Assembly (NCBI GenBank): GCA_950097015.1 | Contig: CATNEN010000034.1 | Location: 7,757,654 to 7,821,653, forward strand | Source of the DNA: Macrostomum hystrix | Taxonomy: Eukaryota > Platyhelminthes > Macrostomidae | DNA length: 64,000 nucleotides | Direction: 5' to 3' | Shown here: in pieces, positions 11,780 through 24,400 of the stretch | How the letters are laid out: each line of letters starts with the position of its first letter | How positions within the stretch are numbered: the stretch's first letter is position 1 | Translations under genes and position numbers: made by a program | Notes under the pieces: generated by a model | Databases searched by the model: none | What the model saw: the letters and a program-made list of their open reading frames with translations, nothing else | Told to the model about the DNA's origin: nothing

Positions 11780-12221
11780 GCTCAAAGCTAGAAACTGAAT
11801 ATTCTCATCTGAAAAAATAAACAATTGCATTTTTGCTAGCTTTTTCAACTTGAATGACATTATTTTTTATGTCAATTGCTTTTTAGTCAAGTTTGACTTA
11901 GTGATATAGTAGAAAAATGCTATTTTACAGCTAGAAAGACAAACTTAAGGATCACCAAAAGCTCCCTTTAAGTGCTTGTTTATAGATATATAGAAATGTT
12001 GCATGAGAACTACACAATGGTAACACATAGGCTTGTTTAGCTTTTAGCCAGCTACCTAGCTAGAAATATAGCAAGGTAAATGAAAGTTCTGCAATATATA
12101 GTCTTTAATAACAGTTGCATATTTAAAATATTGTATTGTTTTGTTTTGGTTTCTTAAGCAATATATAGATATATATTCTTAAATATATATATATGAGTAA
12201 TATTTTATATTTACAGACATA
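11780..12221. other. RIC1 upstream region
   Basis: This AT-rich DNA directly precedes the RIC1 start codon on the minus strand and should hold its 5' UTR and promoter. An (AT)n tract lies near 12160-12195. No reliable TATA or initiator could be fixed. Confidence 0.35.
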
Positions 12222-12491
12222 CATGTGCAACACCCGGCTGACCCGGCTGGACCGGCCGGGTGAAATGAGGGCCAAGCAAGGTAAGTCACAAAAACCAATC
12301 AACCAAGTGCAAAAAAATCTAAGGGGGCGTGAAGAAGAGGAAAAGGGGGAGAGAAAATAGAGAAAATAAGAGCAAACTAAGTTGTAAATAGAGCAATGAA
12401 ATGAACTAAGTTGCAACTGAGAGCAAACTAAGTTGTAAATAGAGCAAAAACTAAGTCACATGGCCGGCTAAGATTTAGGAGGTTGCACATG
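12222..12491 (+). mobile_element. MITE copy 1 (TA target site, about 270 bp)
   Basis: The element starts CATGTGCAACACCCGGC and ends GGTTGCACATG, so its ends are inverted repeats. Both ends are flanked by TA, and the matching inverted sequence extends to ACATACATGTGCAAC. The interior is homologous, in reverse orientation, to 54282-54554. It has no coding capacity. TA duplication suits the Tc1/mariner type, but no transposase is in the window. Confidence 0.75.
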
Positions 12492-15003
12492 TATGTTTAC
12501 GGATGACCAAAACCTTTTTTACTTACAGAAAAATTTTAAGCCATAAATAAAAAATAAGGACCTTTAGTGGGTTCAATGGGTTGCTACCTAATCCAAGGCA
12601 CCTAAGTTTGGTACAATCAGCTTTAAAGCAATTGATCTGATTGTGAATGCTTTTAATCTATCATGCATTTGCCCTTTTCAAATCATTAATAATATCTATA
12701 AAAAGATTTTTGCAGCTATACAGGATAGTGAAAATTTAATAGCTCTAATTTGCAGCCTAGCTTCCTAACAGTCAAGCTTTCTAGATTATGTAACAGTATC
12801 ACTAAGCTATTTCTAGCATTTTTAATTGTCTTTAATATTTGGTAGCAAGTGTTCTCTTTGCTTTTTATTAGGTCCTATTGTTATAAGCATTTTGCATAAA
12901 AAACTATGATTAAAAACCTAGCTTTGTTATCACAAAAAATTGGTACAAATATGATTTCCAAAATACAGACTTTTAGGCTCATTGTACTACTTTTGCTAGT
13001 TTAATGAGGGACATATTAGTAAAAAAGTCTAGAGGCACTAACAAAAAATTCTAAAAACACAAACTTGCATAATATATTGATATGCACAGTAATAGCCACT
13101 ATTGACCTACTAATTATGGCTAACTGTTTTGTTTTATTTAAAATCATTGCTTATTTGCCTTAGATCACTTTATAGCAATATGCAAGTAGATGTCATAGGT
13201 AAGTGCCATCTGTAAATTTGTAGCCACTAAACAGATTTAAGCTGCTTGCCAACGGCTCCGGCCAAAATCCTCATATTCTAAATTGTCATATGCGGGTTGT
13301 AAAAAAAACAACATTATCTAAATTGTCATATTGTCCATATTGGACAATGTGACTTTTATGAAGTTGCCATATCGTTATCTTATTGGCTCTGCAAACAGCT
13401 TTGTTGAAAGCATAAGTGAAGCGAAGCATACATTTTTGGCCTTGTCTCACTTGGCTCTACAAAAAAATTTCATTTGAGCCCCTCAAAGAACATTGCACAT
13501 TACATAACATGTGCACTGAATTTCGTTCAGCATGTACTATGTACATGTAACTCAAACGTGCCCTTCTATTGCATCATTATGATTTGCATTATTTGCATAG
13601 GCCTATTGCATTTGTCTGTTCATTGTGCCTACCTAATGCTTTTGTCAATGCTTTTTATCTGCATTTACTTTTATTTTAACTGCCTTTAAATCAACTGTTT
13701 GAATTATGCATCATCAAATATTCAAATCGCATTGCATTCATTTAAAATGAGCAATGAACAAATAGGCAAGATAGTCATATTAAATTGAATATTGCGACAC
13801 TTTTGTGCAAATCATCATCATCATATGACGTTTTAGAATATGACGATTTGATCTGTACCCCTTGCCAACTATACAGGTTGTGGTTCTTGGATGGCAGTCT
13901 GACTTTGTGCAGACTACACAGGACTGTGATGTATTTTTTCTAGAGCAATGATGGACAACTGACAAATTGGTATCTCAAACTGCTATCTCACCTATCTGCA
14001 GATGATTAAAAAAATTGTAGCCTATGCTTATAGAATATAGGATGGTCTGAATTATCTAGCTAGTTTAGTTGACAAAGGGACTATTTAAATAGGAATACTT
14101 AATTACTACTTAATAGAAATACAAGTTTATTTATATGTCCTCAAAATCCGAAGTGACAAAGGGGCATTTGATAAAGTGACTGGAATCCTAGCTAAATGTT
14201 ACATATATCAGCACTTATTAGCCTATATATATTATTTAGCTATAATGTAATTATAAATATAATTTCGCTTTATTTTTATAACAAAGCTAAATTAGCTAAA
14301 TCTGCTGCCTTCCATCAGGAAAAAGAATGCAGGGCCTATGCTATTCTAACTAAAACTAGGCCTAGCTAACAGTAACTTAACTAACAAAAAACGCAGCACT
14401 GATCTAGTGCTCGGCCTACCAGTAGAACTAAAGGATGACAACGTCGACATGCGACGTGCACCCGTCTGTTCCATACCGAAAATCCGGAAAATTAAATTAG
14501 AAATTGAGGGCCTCAGTAAAATAAGAATTCATGTAATTGGTGAAAATTTTATTGCTGTTTTCATAGAAAACCTGGGCCACAGGCTGTGCCAAAAATTAAT
14601 CAGGGTTTTGCCAAATGGAAGTCAGGGACTTTGGTCTGATTTTCGGACGTGTACTGCTTACGACGTGATTCACTCCTATAAGTATAAAAGTAATATGGAT
14701 GCTAGAGCAAATAAATTGGTAAACTACTAGTTTGTTTGCATGTTTAATGTAGCCGGCAGGCGGCAGTTATTCTATGCGCGTTCGCGGCATACGTGCATAT
14801 GTCAAGTTCGGTCCCTATGTCCTGCATGCGTTGTACGTGGAGAAGCAGCTTTTTGAAAAAAAATTGCAGCCGGACGATACGGCAAGGACTGTACACCATG
14901 TACTGCATGTTGCATACAGCTACGGTGGTCCTTGCGGCACGTACATTCACTCTACTATTAAGAATTGCAGAGCAGTAACTGCAGCACGCCATGCTAGCTA
15001 AAT
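12492..15003. other. AT-rich gene-free stretch
   Basis: I recognise no gene, repeat array or transposon here. A 107-codon open frame at 14407-14730 on the plus strand has no familiar motif, and its coding status is doubtful. Confidence 0.35.
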
Positions 15004-15353
15004 ATGCTGGATATAAGCATATTACCGCGCCATGTTGCCTTAACCAGCTGCATCGCTATAGTGGCCGAACGCCTCGTGCACCAACGCCTCGCACACGACC
15101 TTGAGCGAAGAGGCATTCTTAGCCACGTGCAGGCCGGATTCAAACGAGGCCGCTCCTGTGAAGAGCGGATAGCCTCTTCATCTTCGACGGACTGGAGAAA
15201 CTACCGGCCTTGCCTATCCTAGACCTTAGTCTGTGATGGCGCAAGGCGCTTATCTGCAAACTTAAGCGCCGCGTGGATAGCGGGCGCCACTCCGAGCACC
15301 TTGCTAATTTTGTTAAACGTCATTTGCCTCCCGAGATACCAACAGTTTATCGT
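15004..15353 (+). pseudogene. Decayed non-LTR retrotransposon reverse transcriptase fragment
   Basis: Reading from 15025 gives RHVALTSCIAIVAERLVHQRL followed by a segment ending QAGFKRGRSCEERI, which matches the conserved ...LTS...ERL...QAGFR.GRSCEDQ block of LINE reverse transcriptases. A frameshift follows. The next frame reads LDLSL, a stop, then WRKALICKLKRR, resembling the D-L-S-K-A-F-D-x-V-W region with the catalytic part lost. The frame runs on through NFVKRHLPPEIPTVYRQW into a minisatellite. It is clearly non-functional. The LINE clade cannot be assigned from this length. Confidence 0.7.
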
Positions 15354-15354
15354 C

Positions 15355-15659
15355 AATGGACTCGAATGGAACGAGGTGATGGACTCGAATGGAACGAGGT
15401 GATGGACTCGAATGGAACGAGGTGATGGACTCGAATGGAACGAGGTGATGGACTCGAATGGAACGAGGTGATGGACTCGAATGGAACGAGGTGATGGACT
15501 CGAATGGAACGAGGTGATGGACTCGAATGGAACGAGGTGATGGACTCGAATGGAACGAGGTGATGGACTCGAATGGAACGAGGTGATGGACTCGAATGGA
15601 ACGAGGTGATGGACTCGAATGGAACGAGGTGATGGACTCGAATGGAACGAGGTGATGGA
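15355..15659. repeat. Minisatellite inside the dead LINE, 23-bp unit, about 13 copies
   Basis: The unit is ATGGACTCGAATGGAACGAG plus GTG, almost perfectly conserved. It begins directly in the reverse transcriptase remnant (after ...TVYRQW) and ends at a unique GC-rich segment. Confidence 0.97.
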
Positions 15660-17089
15660 ACGCAGCATGGGGCGACTGCCCCCTCCAGATCGACCTGGCG
15701 GGAACGGAGGCGCCCTGAAGAGAAATAAAGAAAGAAAGACGCTGTGCAAACGAACATGACCATGTCTCACCTTTGCACTATATACTACTACTTAGTAAGT
15801 TAGAATTACATGTAATTTTTCACCTACCTATTTTTAGGAGAATAAGCTTCCTCAATAAAAAATTTCTTGCTTGGTGTTATGTGCCTATCGTGATCTATAA
15901 AAATTATAAAGGCTTCTTAAACTGTCAAATTTTCCACTTAAATTTGAGTCCGCCTATAAAGTTCTAGAATAATATTTTGTTTTAACTCCAGTTCAGGCCT
16001 TTTCTAAGAGTTTAACCAATAGTGCAGCTTCTATGGTAGATGCTATACTGAATGTTTTTCTTTACCAGAGGTTGTAGCCTTGTTGTAAGAGCGTTGGACT
16101 CACGACTTCAAGGTCGGGAGTTCGATTCCCGACTCCGATTCCCGAATTTGTGTACTTTAGCAAGATACTTAACTGTGCATTGCTTCAGTTCACCCAGCTT
16201 TTAAATGGGTACCAGCATCAGCTGGGCTAATTGAGGGTGGGTGTGGCGTCCCCCCAGTCCATGGACTGAACAGCCGACTGTGCTTTCGGCTCCCTGCCGG
16301 AGGCTCCCTGCCGCTAAGTCAAAGTGCTTTCGGCTGCACATCTAGACCCAGTTGAGGCAGGTGTAATGAAACAATTAATTTTTTTTCTACCAGAAAGTGG
16401 CTGATAAATTATACATTGTACAGCATTACGCGCTGATGAGGGTCGAACTCCAATTGATCATTAAGTACCGCTCCAATTGTCAAAGTAAATGTACTGTTAT
16501 ATATGATTAATTTGTAAATCTGAGTCACACACTCCAGACAACACGGGGTATTGACTGAGCACACTTACTTTTCTGCATTATTAACTCTTGTGTTAATTTT
16601 TAGCTGCGAAATCAAACTGGATAGATTAGACTTTTATTCTGCAGCTTTATAAAATGTCGGGTTTGCTGATAAGCTCTATAAGGCGTGATGATCGCACGGC
16701 CGAGAGGACCCAATGACCCAGAATTCAGTCTTTGTTTCTATCAGTAAACATTACTCACATGGACCAAATATAGAAATGCGAGCACGAAGTGCTCAAAAAG
16801 GCATCTCCGCAAGTTCCCAAATCAGGATTCGGATGAGAAGAAGCGGATAATGCATCATTACCAATATATTCGGTATGGGAAGTAAACCTAGATAATGTGA
16901 TTTTCCTAACTTATTCCTGATCTTATTAACAGGCTAATCTGTTACATCAATAAGGCCATGTATTAGTGCTGTATACCCCTATTCAGAGTTCAATAAGATT
17001 ATCTATGCCTAACAGAGAGCTCGATAGACGACAGAAAACGGATTGATAGAGGTGGGGTTAAGACTTGGGGGAGATAAGGCACGGGAAGA
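15660..17089. other. Unique DNA around SINE copy 1
   Basis: A GC-rich segment at 15660-15720 follows the 23-bp array. Its translation GRLPPPDRPGG may be further decayed LINE. The rest, apart from the SINE, holds nothing I can support. Confidence 0.3.
16067..16378 (+). mobile_element. tRNA-derived SINE, copy 1
   Basis: The head has a degenerate A box (TTGTAAGAGCG) and a good B box in GGGAGTTCGATTCCCG, as in RNA polymerase III tRNA promoters. A central domain follows with GCAAGATACTTAACTG, TTCACCCAGC and AATGGGTACCAGCAT. After it come a CC(A/G)TGGACTG block and a short A/T tail ending in a T run. Three more copies lie in the window. Confidence 0.75.
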
Positions 17090-17500
17090 TTAGACAGGGG
17101 GAAGATGAGACTTGGGGGAGATGAGACACAGGTGAGATGCGACACGTTAGATAAGACACGGGAGCGATGAGACAGGTGTGAGATAAGAAAAAGAGGGAAT
17201 ACGAAAATAATAGAACATAAAAGGGAAAAAAGGAGAGATGAGACACGGGAGAGAGGAGATACGGGAGAGATGAGACACGGGAGAGATGAGATACGGGAGA
17301 GATGAGACACGGGAGAGATGAGACACGGGAGAGATGAGACAGGGAGAGATGAGACACGGGAGAGATGAAACACGGGAGAGAGGAGACACGGGAGAGATGA
17401 GACAGGGGAGAGATGAGACACGGGAGAGATGAGACACAGGAGAGATGAGACACGGGAGAGATGAGACACGGGAGAGATGAGACAAAGGAGAGAAGGAGAG
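17090..17500. repeat. Minisatellite, 16-bp unit, imperfect
   Basis: The unit is GAGATGAGACACGGGA, with a clean core at about 17240-17480 and degenerate purine-rich flanks. Confidence 0.9.
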
Positions 17501-18289
17501 GAGAGCGAGGCGAGCATTCTGAGCACAGAATGTCACTCCTAGTTGGAGTACTCTAAAATTCGTTAGCAAAAAAAGAAGTGAACTAACAATGGTGATGCAA
17601 CTTGACAAATTTCATAGATTGCAGGGTTTGAGTCGATAGATGAGATGCCGATCGTGAGTCCCGGAGTCCGATTGGAACCCTGTGGTCGCATGTCCCTCAA
17701 TTTCCTATAACCCTTTCGCAGGGCCTGCTAATCCAATTGGCAATGAAGCTCACACGGAGTCAGTCGGTGACCTCCGTCCCTCTCTGCCCCAGAAGTTGCT
17801 CCAGCGACTGCAGTTTGCCTTGCGGAGTAAAATATATCCAGAGTTGCGTAACTCTGCGAAAAAATATGATGCATCAAAATCCGTCGCTTGGGATTTAGGT
17901 GGGAGGGCCAGCACAGCAGCTCTTGCTGATGATGAAATGCCACGCCAAGCACACTTAAGCACACGCCAAGCCGTTGTTGTTCAGCGCCCGCCAAGTATCC
18001 AAATGCATATTTTCTCTCCTTGCACGCATGCAGCCATTGATGAAGACAAAGCTGAGAGCTAATCGACTCACGGCTCGATGCGCCCACCAGATCGCCGCCG
18101 CCCAGCACTCCAGTCCAAGGAGATGCAGCATTCAGGGGTCGACTCAATCTGCGTCTGCATACGGGAGCTGGCTGACTCATTCACCAGACATTTTATTAGA
18201 TAAATGACCTGGCGTTTAGATTGCGTCATTTGTTGCACGAATAAGCACTTAGATTGACTGTGGCATCTATCTAAATAAATAAGCTCGTT

Positions 18290-18352
18290 GTATTGTGTCA
18301 TGCGCATCCCCACTGAGTGGTCAGGGAGTTCGAATCCCAGCCTAGGGCTAAT
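18290..18352 (+). other. tRNA-like B-box segment
   Basis: GGGAGTTCGAATCCCAGCCT resembles a tRNA T-arm and B box and is preceded by ACTGAGTGGTCAGG, a weak A-box match. It does not fold into an obvious complete tRNA and sits beside SINE copy 2. It may be the relic of a second SINE head. Confidence 0.25.
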
Positions 18353-18394
18353 TTGTTTTGCTCTTGACCACTTGTATAAAATAATAGTTATAAC

Positions 18395-18675
18395 AGATTG
18401 CACCTGACTCTACAGCACAGCCGCAGCTATTGCGTGGCGCATCTGAAGGCTGCGTACAGCTGTTCAGTCCATGGACTGGGGGGACGCCACACCCACCCTC
18501 AATTAGCCCAGCTAATGCTGGTACCCATTTAACAGCTGGGTGAACTGAAGCAATGCACAGTTAAGTATCTTGCTAAAGTACACAAATCGTTCCGGAGTGG
18601 AGAACGGAATCGAACCCCCGACCTTGAAGTCGTGAATCCGACGCTCTAACCACTAGACAACAATGCTAGCGCCGA
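18395..18675 (-). mobile_element. tRNA-derived SINE, copy 2
   Basis: On the minus strand it begins near GTTGTCTAGTGGTTAGAGCG (A box) and has the B box GGGGGTTCGATTCC. It has the same central words as copy 1 (GCAAGATACTTAACTGTGC, CACCCAGCTG, ATGGGTACCAGCAT) and the CCAGTCCATGGACTG block. It has the best-preserved head of the four copies. Confidence 0.75.
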
Positions 18676-20982
18676 ATCATACAGTTGTACGCAATATTTA
18701 GAAGCGCCACATTATTGCCGCGGCTATACTTTGACTGGCATTTTCGGCCTCAGAAACGACACTTTCGGAGCTCAGCACCGATCTAACCATGCTGGAGCGG
18801 GCTTCACGCAAGTGCTCGCGTGTGAGTGTTGGGCTTGGTGCCAACAGCGTAGCCGTTTGAGACGACACCGACACCAGAGCGCAGAGGCAGCTGTTTGCTG
18901 AATAAAACTCTGCGGGCTAGACTTTCAATAAACACACAGGCATGCATTTACAGTTCGCAATGAAAGCGAAGCGGGAACCAAAGCAGCTCACAATTGTTAG
19001 CCGTGCAGTGAAAGCTCGTAGGAAATTCCACGCACCGACGCCACTGCACTCCGGGCACTGCATGCATGCGTGCGAGGTAATAAAAGAATAGCTCTTTTGC
19101 AGCAATGAGGGATAATGCTAGGTCAGATTAACCACTTAACAGCATAGCTTTCTCCTAATTTAGCTGACGGCAATCGACTTCTTGTACTTGAAGTGTTCAG
19201 CTTGGTAAACACGTTTCTTCACTTAGCGACAGCGTGACCTTGTCAGCAAGAAATCTAGAATCTGGATGATTAAGAGCATGGTCTCATTATAGCGGCGAAG
19301 CTAACAATGAAATGGTTTGAAAGTTTCTGCGCAAGAATTCATAGATTAGGTGCAGCGTCCGCAGCTCTTGAATTACCCAAGGTGTCAGGTGTCAGAGTGT
19401 CAGGTGTCGAAATGGTCCAAGCCGTTGCTTCCCACAGGTTCGGCAGTTCTGATCCCTAACTAGCAACTTAATATTGATTCTTCAGGTAAGTTTGGGCCTA
19501 AAAAATTAAAGTACAGTTGAGCACTCAACACCGGGATTTTGTTATTAAGGAAATGAGGAACTGAAATCACAGATGTAATCTGTTTCAAATGTTGAATTCC
19601 TTTCATTAAGGCCGATCCCAACTACAGTGAGAAAGGTGAAAATGAGACAGAAATGCGGATGGATGCAGTGTTGTGATGGGCGTGTCTCTTCCCCTTCCCC
19701 TTTTCAAATCTTGCCCCTTGCCGGGCCTCTCATCCGCGTGTAGTTGCTATGCCCGTTGCCATGCTCCATTGAGCTAATTTCAACCCTAGGCGAATCCTTC
19801 TATCTGCAGCGTTGCAAAGCTGTTAATCCCTTTCAATAGATTTCCATATGACTGAAGCACCAACTGCTTCACCCAACGGGTTTCTTGACTTCAGGGTGGC
19901 ACGCCCATCTGAGATGTCACAAAGGTTTTGTGGCACCACGCCTTGGTCTATGAAAGGTGGACCAGAAGTGCACCCACTAAAGTCACTCAACGGAACATTC
20001 ACGGCTGTATTGTGCGCAACGCCGGATGATAATCGTCAGTTGCAGTAATTTGCCGACATTCATCGGTCACTAGCCGCGGACTACGCCGTGGTGACACACT
20101 TCAGAACCCACCGAGGGCCTCCACAGAGAAGATATCATACTTCGTTGGACTTTCACTGCATTATAATTTCATACACTGACGGAAACAAGGATTAAAGCTT
20201 GAACTTGCCATGCTGCACATACAAAACACTATGGGCCCATTCTTTGGTTTGGCTTATTCTCCTGACTCCTGAGATGTTGCGCACGTTCATCTTAACTATG
20301 CTTTATATTAAGGTGAAGCTATGCTTCACAGCGCTAGACTGTCATGCAGATATTGACGCGGTGGCGCAAGAAGCGGACTTATGACCCCTTCGCGCACCTT
20401 CCGATCGCTCACAGCTCAAAGGGACCGGGCGGCGCACCCACCTCACCTCCGCCAATCACTATAATTTTAACTGCCAGTAAACTCACAAAACAAGTTCAAC
20501 TGAGTTTCGTGTTCAACTGTCTGATCGCCTCTGATCGCTCACCCACGCAGGCTTCAGCGAGACAGTTTTTTCAGCTCGGAAAGTTTCAGCCACGAGCTGA
20601 AAGTCAAGGAAGGAAATTCTTCTGTGCACTTCAGAGCAACCGCAGACAAATGCGAGGTACGGTTCGAGTTTTGCTTTTCTTTCTAAAAAACTTTTTTCCT
20701 TGTTTTTAAGCCCTTTGTCACAAAGAAAATTAGCATCTGGGGCGATGAGTAATAAATGGCAAAATCTGGTAATTCCTGTTTGCATTGTCGAACTGCGCAA
20801 TTGTCCCTTCGCTGCAGCATTTGAGCCGAATCTGCAGGACCGGCTAGCGTGTTTCGACTTCTTCGGATCCACTTTGCCTCAGTCTAGAATCCCCGTCTGT
20901 CAGCACAGGGCAACCTACTTTAGTCCGTAAAGAATTTCATATTGAACAATGCTCTCTTGAGACTCTGAGGCTGAAAACTGCA

Positions 20983-21476
20983 ACCTGTAGGCACTGCTAC
21001 CTGAAGGCACTGCTACCTGAAGGCACTGCTACCTGTAAGGCACTGCTACCTGAAGGCACTGCTACCTGAAGGCACTGCTACCTGAAGGCACTGCTACCTG
21101 AAGGCACTGCTACCTGAAGGCACTGCTACCTGAAGGCACTGCTACCTGAAGGCACTGCTACCTGAAGGCACTGCTACCTGAAGGCACTGCTACCTGTAGG
21201 CACTGCTACCTGAAGGCACTGCTACCTGAAGGCACTGCTACCTGAAGGCACTGCTACCTGAAGGCACTGCTACCTGAAGGCACTGCTACCTGAAGGCACT
21301 GCTACCTGAAGGCACTGCTACCTGAAGGCACTGCTACCTGAAGGCACTGCTACCTGAAGGCACTGCTACCTGAAGGCACTGCTACCTGAAGGCACTGCTA
21401 CCTGAAGGCACTGCTACCTGAAAGCACTGCTACCTGAAGGCACTGCTACCTGAAGGAACTGCTACCTGAAGGCACT
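20983..21476. repeat. Minisatellite, 16-bp unit, about 31 copies
   Basis: The unit is GGCACTGCTACCTGAA. It is nearly perfect, with rare GTAGG, AAAGC or GGAACT variants at the ends and in the middle. Confidence 0.97.
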
Positions 21477-24400
21477 TGAGGAGAACCTAAGGACTGCTCT
21501 TACCATGTGTTTTTGTCTCTCCAATTTCTGAGACTGCAGTTCTGTATTGTGAATCCGTTGATGCGCTTTGCACTTTAATCATTTTGATTTCTTCATCAGC
21601 AACTCCCTGTGGTGAGGCGGCAGTTGAGCAGTGACATTTCACAGTCCGTCTCCATGCTCAGCCTCGAGTCAAATGGCAAGTTGCTCCGACTGCAGTTGTA
21701 GAATGAGAAAGCAATGTTCAAAATCAAACACTTACTGGGTGGGCAGGGGACACATATTGATGAAGATGGATCTAAAGTCTCTGCTCATACTCAGTCAGTT
21801 CTGCTGGTGTGGTGAGTGCAGCCACAGCCTCAAGCTCAGTTGGTGGGGAATGCGAGGCGAGAGTCAATCTCATCAAATTACTGGCCAAACACTTCAGAGT
21901 TTCCTGATTCGACACCACTCATCATCTCTGTCTCGCACTCACATGGCCTCTATAAGTCTCTCAGGTTGCCCTACAGTCGAAGAAGTGGACTGAGACCATC
22001 ATCTGCTGCCTCCTCCTCCACCCACAGTTGGTGAGAGTGAGTGGATTGGGATATAATGGGGCCCGAGCAACCTAAGCAGCGGCCCTGTACCGAGTGTTGT
22101 CTGTGCTAGAATGAATCGATCCAATATAAAGCAAAGTGCACAGCAACCATCATCTAATGTAGAGAGCGCCTGCTGGAATGCACTTAGGGCCGATTGGTAC
22201 ATTGTCAGATGGAGGCAAGGGCCAAGGGACCAAATGGAATGAGATGCAGGAACAGTGCCTTGAAGACCTTTGATGGCATCCGCTGACATGCGTCGAGTCA
22301 GGTGAGCGGCAACAGGTAAAGGAATTAATGATTCGGCCGGTGTAAAGTTCGTGTTTGTCTGAAAGCAAAATGGTAACTTGGAATTCTAAGTCACTGTGAT
22401 AAAAGTACATTTTCCACGACACTGTGCTGGCGACACAATGAACCGACGCAATGTTGAATCACCTGCAGGAAAGAGACACAGCTTCGCTCTTGGCGATAGA
22501 AACCTACTTTTTAAGGAACAGAGTACGAGTGGCTTGTTGCTTCGATGCAGTTTTCATCATTCAAAACCATTTAAGTAATAATTTAAAACCGGAATAAGTC
22601 AATGCGCGCTTCACTGGTTTGAGTATTAATGTTCCAAGTGAGTTCTGAGGCTATTGTCCTCCGCGTTTCAGCGTTTCGGGCGTGGCGTATAACTTTTTCC
22701 AGCTGCATTGCCCGGATGTCATGCTCCAGCACCTGGCATTCACCTGTCAAAATTCTGGCACCTCATACAGTCAGTCATCTGACACTTTCCCATAGCGAGG
22801 CCACCATAACCCTATTGAGTTCTACTCCCAGATCCCAGAGACTCAGCTGGTAACTTTTTTAGTGAGAATCAAATCAATCATTTAATTTTTAAATAACAAA
22901 CTGAAAGGAGTGACAATGTCAGTTATTTCTTGACGTTTAAACATGATAAGTGTATCAGCAAAACTTGAACCTCTCTGGAGATTGAATAAGATAATTTTCG
23001 TACAACGGGCCTGGCATTTCTAATGCATCTACGCGTATCCATGAGGAACATGAGACATTTTATAATACAGTCTAATGCCAGTCCATGCTAATCCACATCT
23101 CCACTCGTAAAACAATGACGGGGCACTTTCAGCTTTGCAGCCATTCAAAGGCACATTAGTATGCGCTAGTAGGGACTAATATTGATGCATAGATCCAAGC
23201 AAAACTGTCTTAACCCCTTGGCAAACAGACTTAAGGAAAAAAACAAGCGCGGGGATAAATTGACTTTGATCAGAATCAATCTCTGTCCGGAATATGACGC
23301 GCGCCAGTTTAGCAGGAGCTGCTGCAAGATGGTGGCCAGTCTCTGTTCCTCCGTTCTCCCCCAGTCTCCCCCAGTCTGAGCATGCACTTTCCCTTGGCTG
23401 CTCAGAGCCTGGCCCCAACCAGCCCTAGGCCGGACTAATCTGTGTGCTAACCCCGCCGACTCCTAGCTAAACATGGCAGGACCACTTTGTCATTTTTCTG
23501 CCTTGCCCCGCCCGCGCCTCCTTCGACTTCGAGCTCGGTGGACGCCGCATCTCCCTGCCCCCAGCTCGCGTGGTCTCGGCTTCGCCTCCGTCTCGGCTTT
23601 TCCAGGCTATGAAAATGGGTAAAAAAGGCTGCGTGAAACACGCGTACTGACTCTGCCACTCCCCACTAGGACTTGCCCAAGTGAAAGGGACTTTATCCCG
23701 ATGCCTTCACCCCGGACCTACCCATGATCAGCCTATCCGTATGCTCAGGCTGCGGATTAGCATTTCGCAACGTTTTTCTTGCACCCAAATGTGTTTTCTC
23801 AGTGCTCTGCTCCTGGAAGCTGAAATGCTTGTTTCCAACATCTCATGATTAGAAAGTCAAGCATTCTTATCTGGTGCGCTCATTCAGGTGTTAAAAATTG
23901 ACTCAAAAGGCAGCCACCCCAGCTGCCTATAGTTGAGCAGATGTCAAGTGGGTAATGCCTCTAAAAACAACTCATGTCAGTCAAATTGTCTACCATCGCT
24001 TGCCCAGAAAGTCAACCAAGGTGCAGCTCTGGAACGCTTCAGCACTGGGGGGCAACAAAGGAAAGAAAACATCCACAGATGCGTTCTCAAATTGGAGGTT
24101 TCTGAGCAAGGGGAAACTGAAATACCGAAGCGCAAGGATAGAGTCCCTGGAATTATAGTCTTTCATTCTAGACTCTTGCTAACTCCGTCTGTCTGTTTGG
24201 GATTTGGCTTGGCCGACCAGATGAACTGCTGATCCCAAATCCTTAGCAATTGCAGCTCAAAATATCCCCTCCTACATGCGTGCCCTCGTGGGATTTGAGC
24301 AGCTTCGATTCCGGTACTCACGGTAGGCAAAACTCCCAGCAGTAAACGCGAAGTGACCCACAGGCTAGCTGAGAACAGTACTCACAGAAGTTCCGCTGCT

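Larger units (their letters stand above)
17501..20982. other. Gene-free DNA with SINE copy 2
   Basis: Open frames near 17682-18180 on both strands overlap each other and lack motifs. I see no other gene or array. Confidence 0.35.

Noticed and set aside
14407-14730. 107-codon open frame MLGLPVELKDDNVDM...
   Set aside because: It has no recognised motif, no splice partner and no neighbouring gene part. It may be an old transposon piece but cannot be supported as a gene.
20983-21476. Possible CRISPR-like array
   Set aside because: Copies are directly adjacent with no unique spacers and the genome is eukaryotic. The same reasoning applies to all the other arrays.
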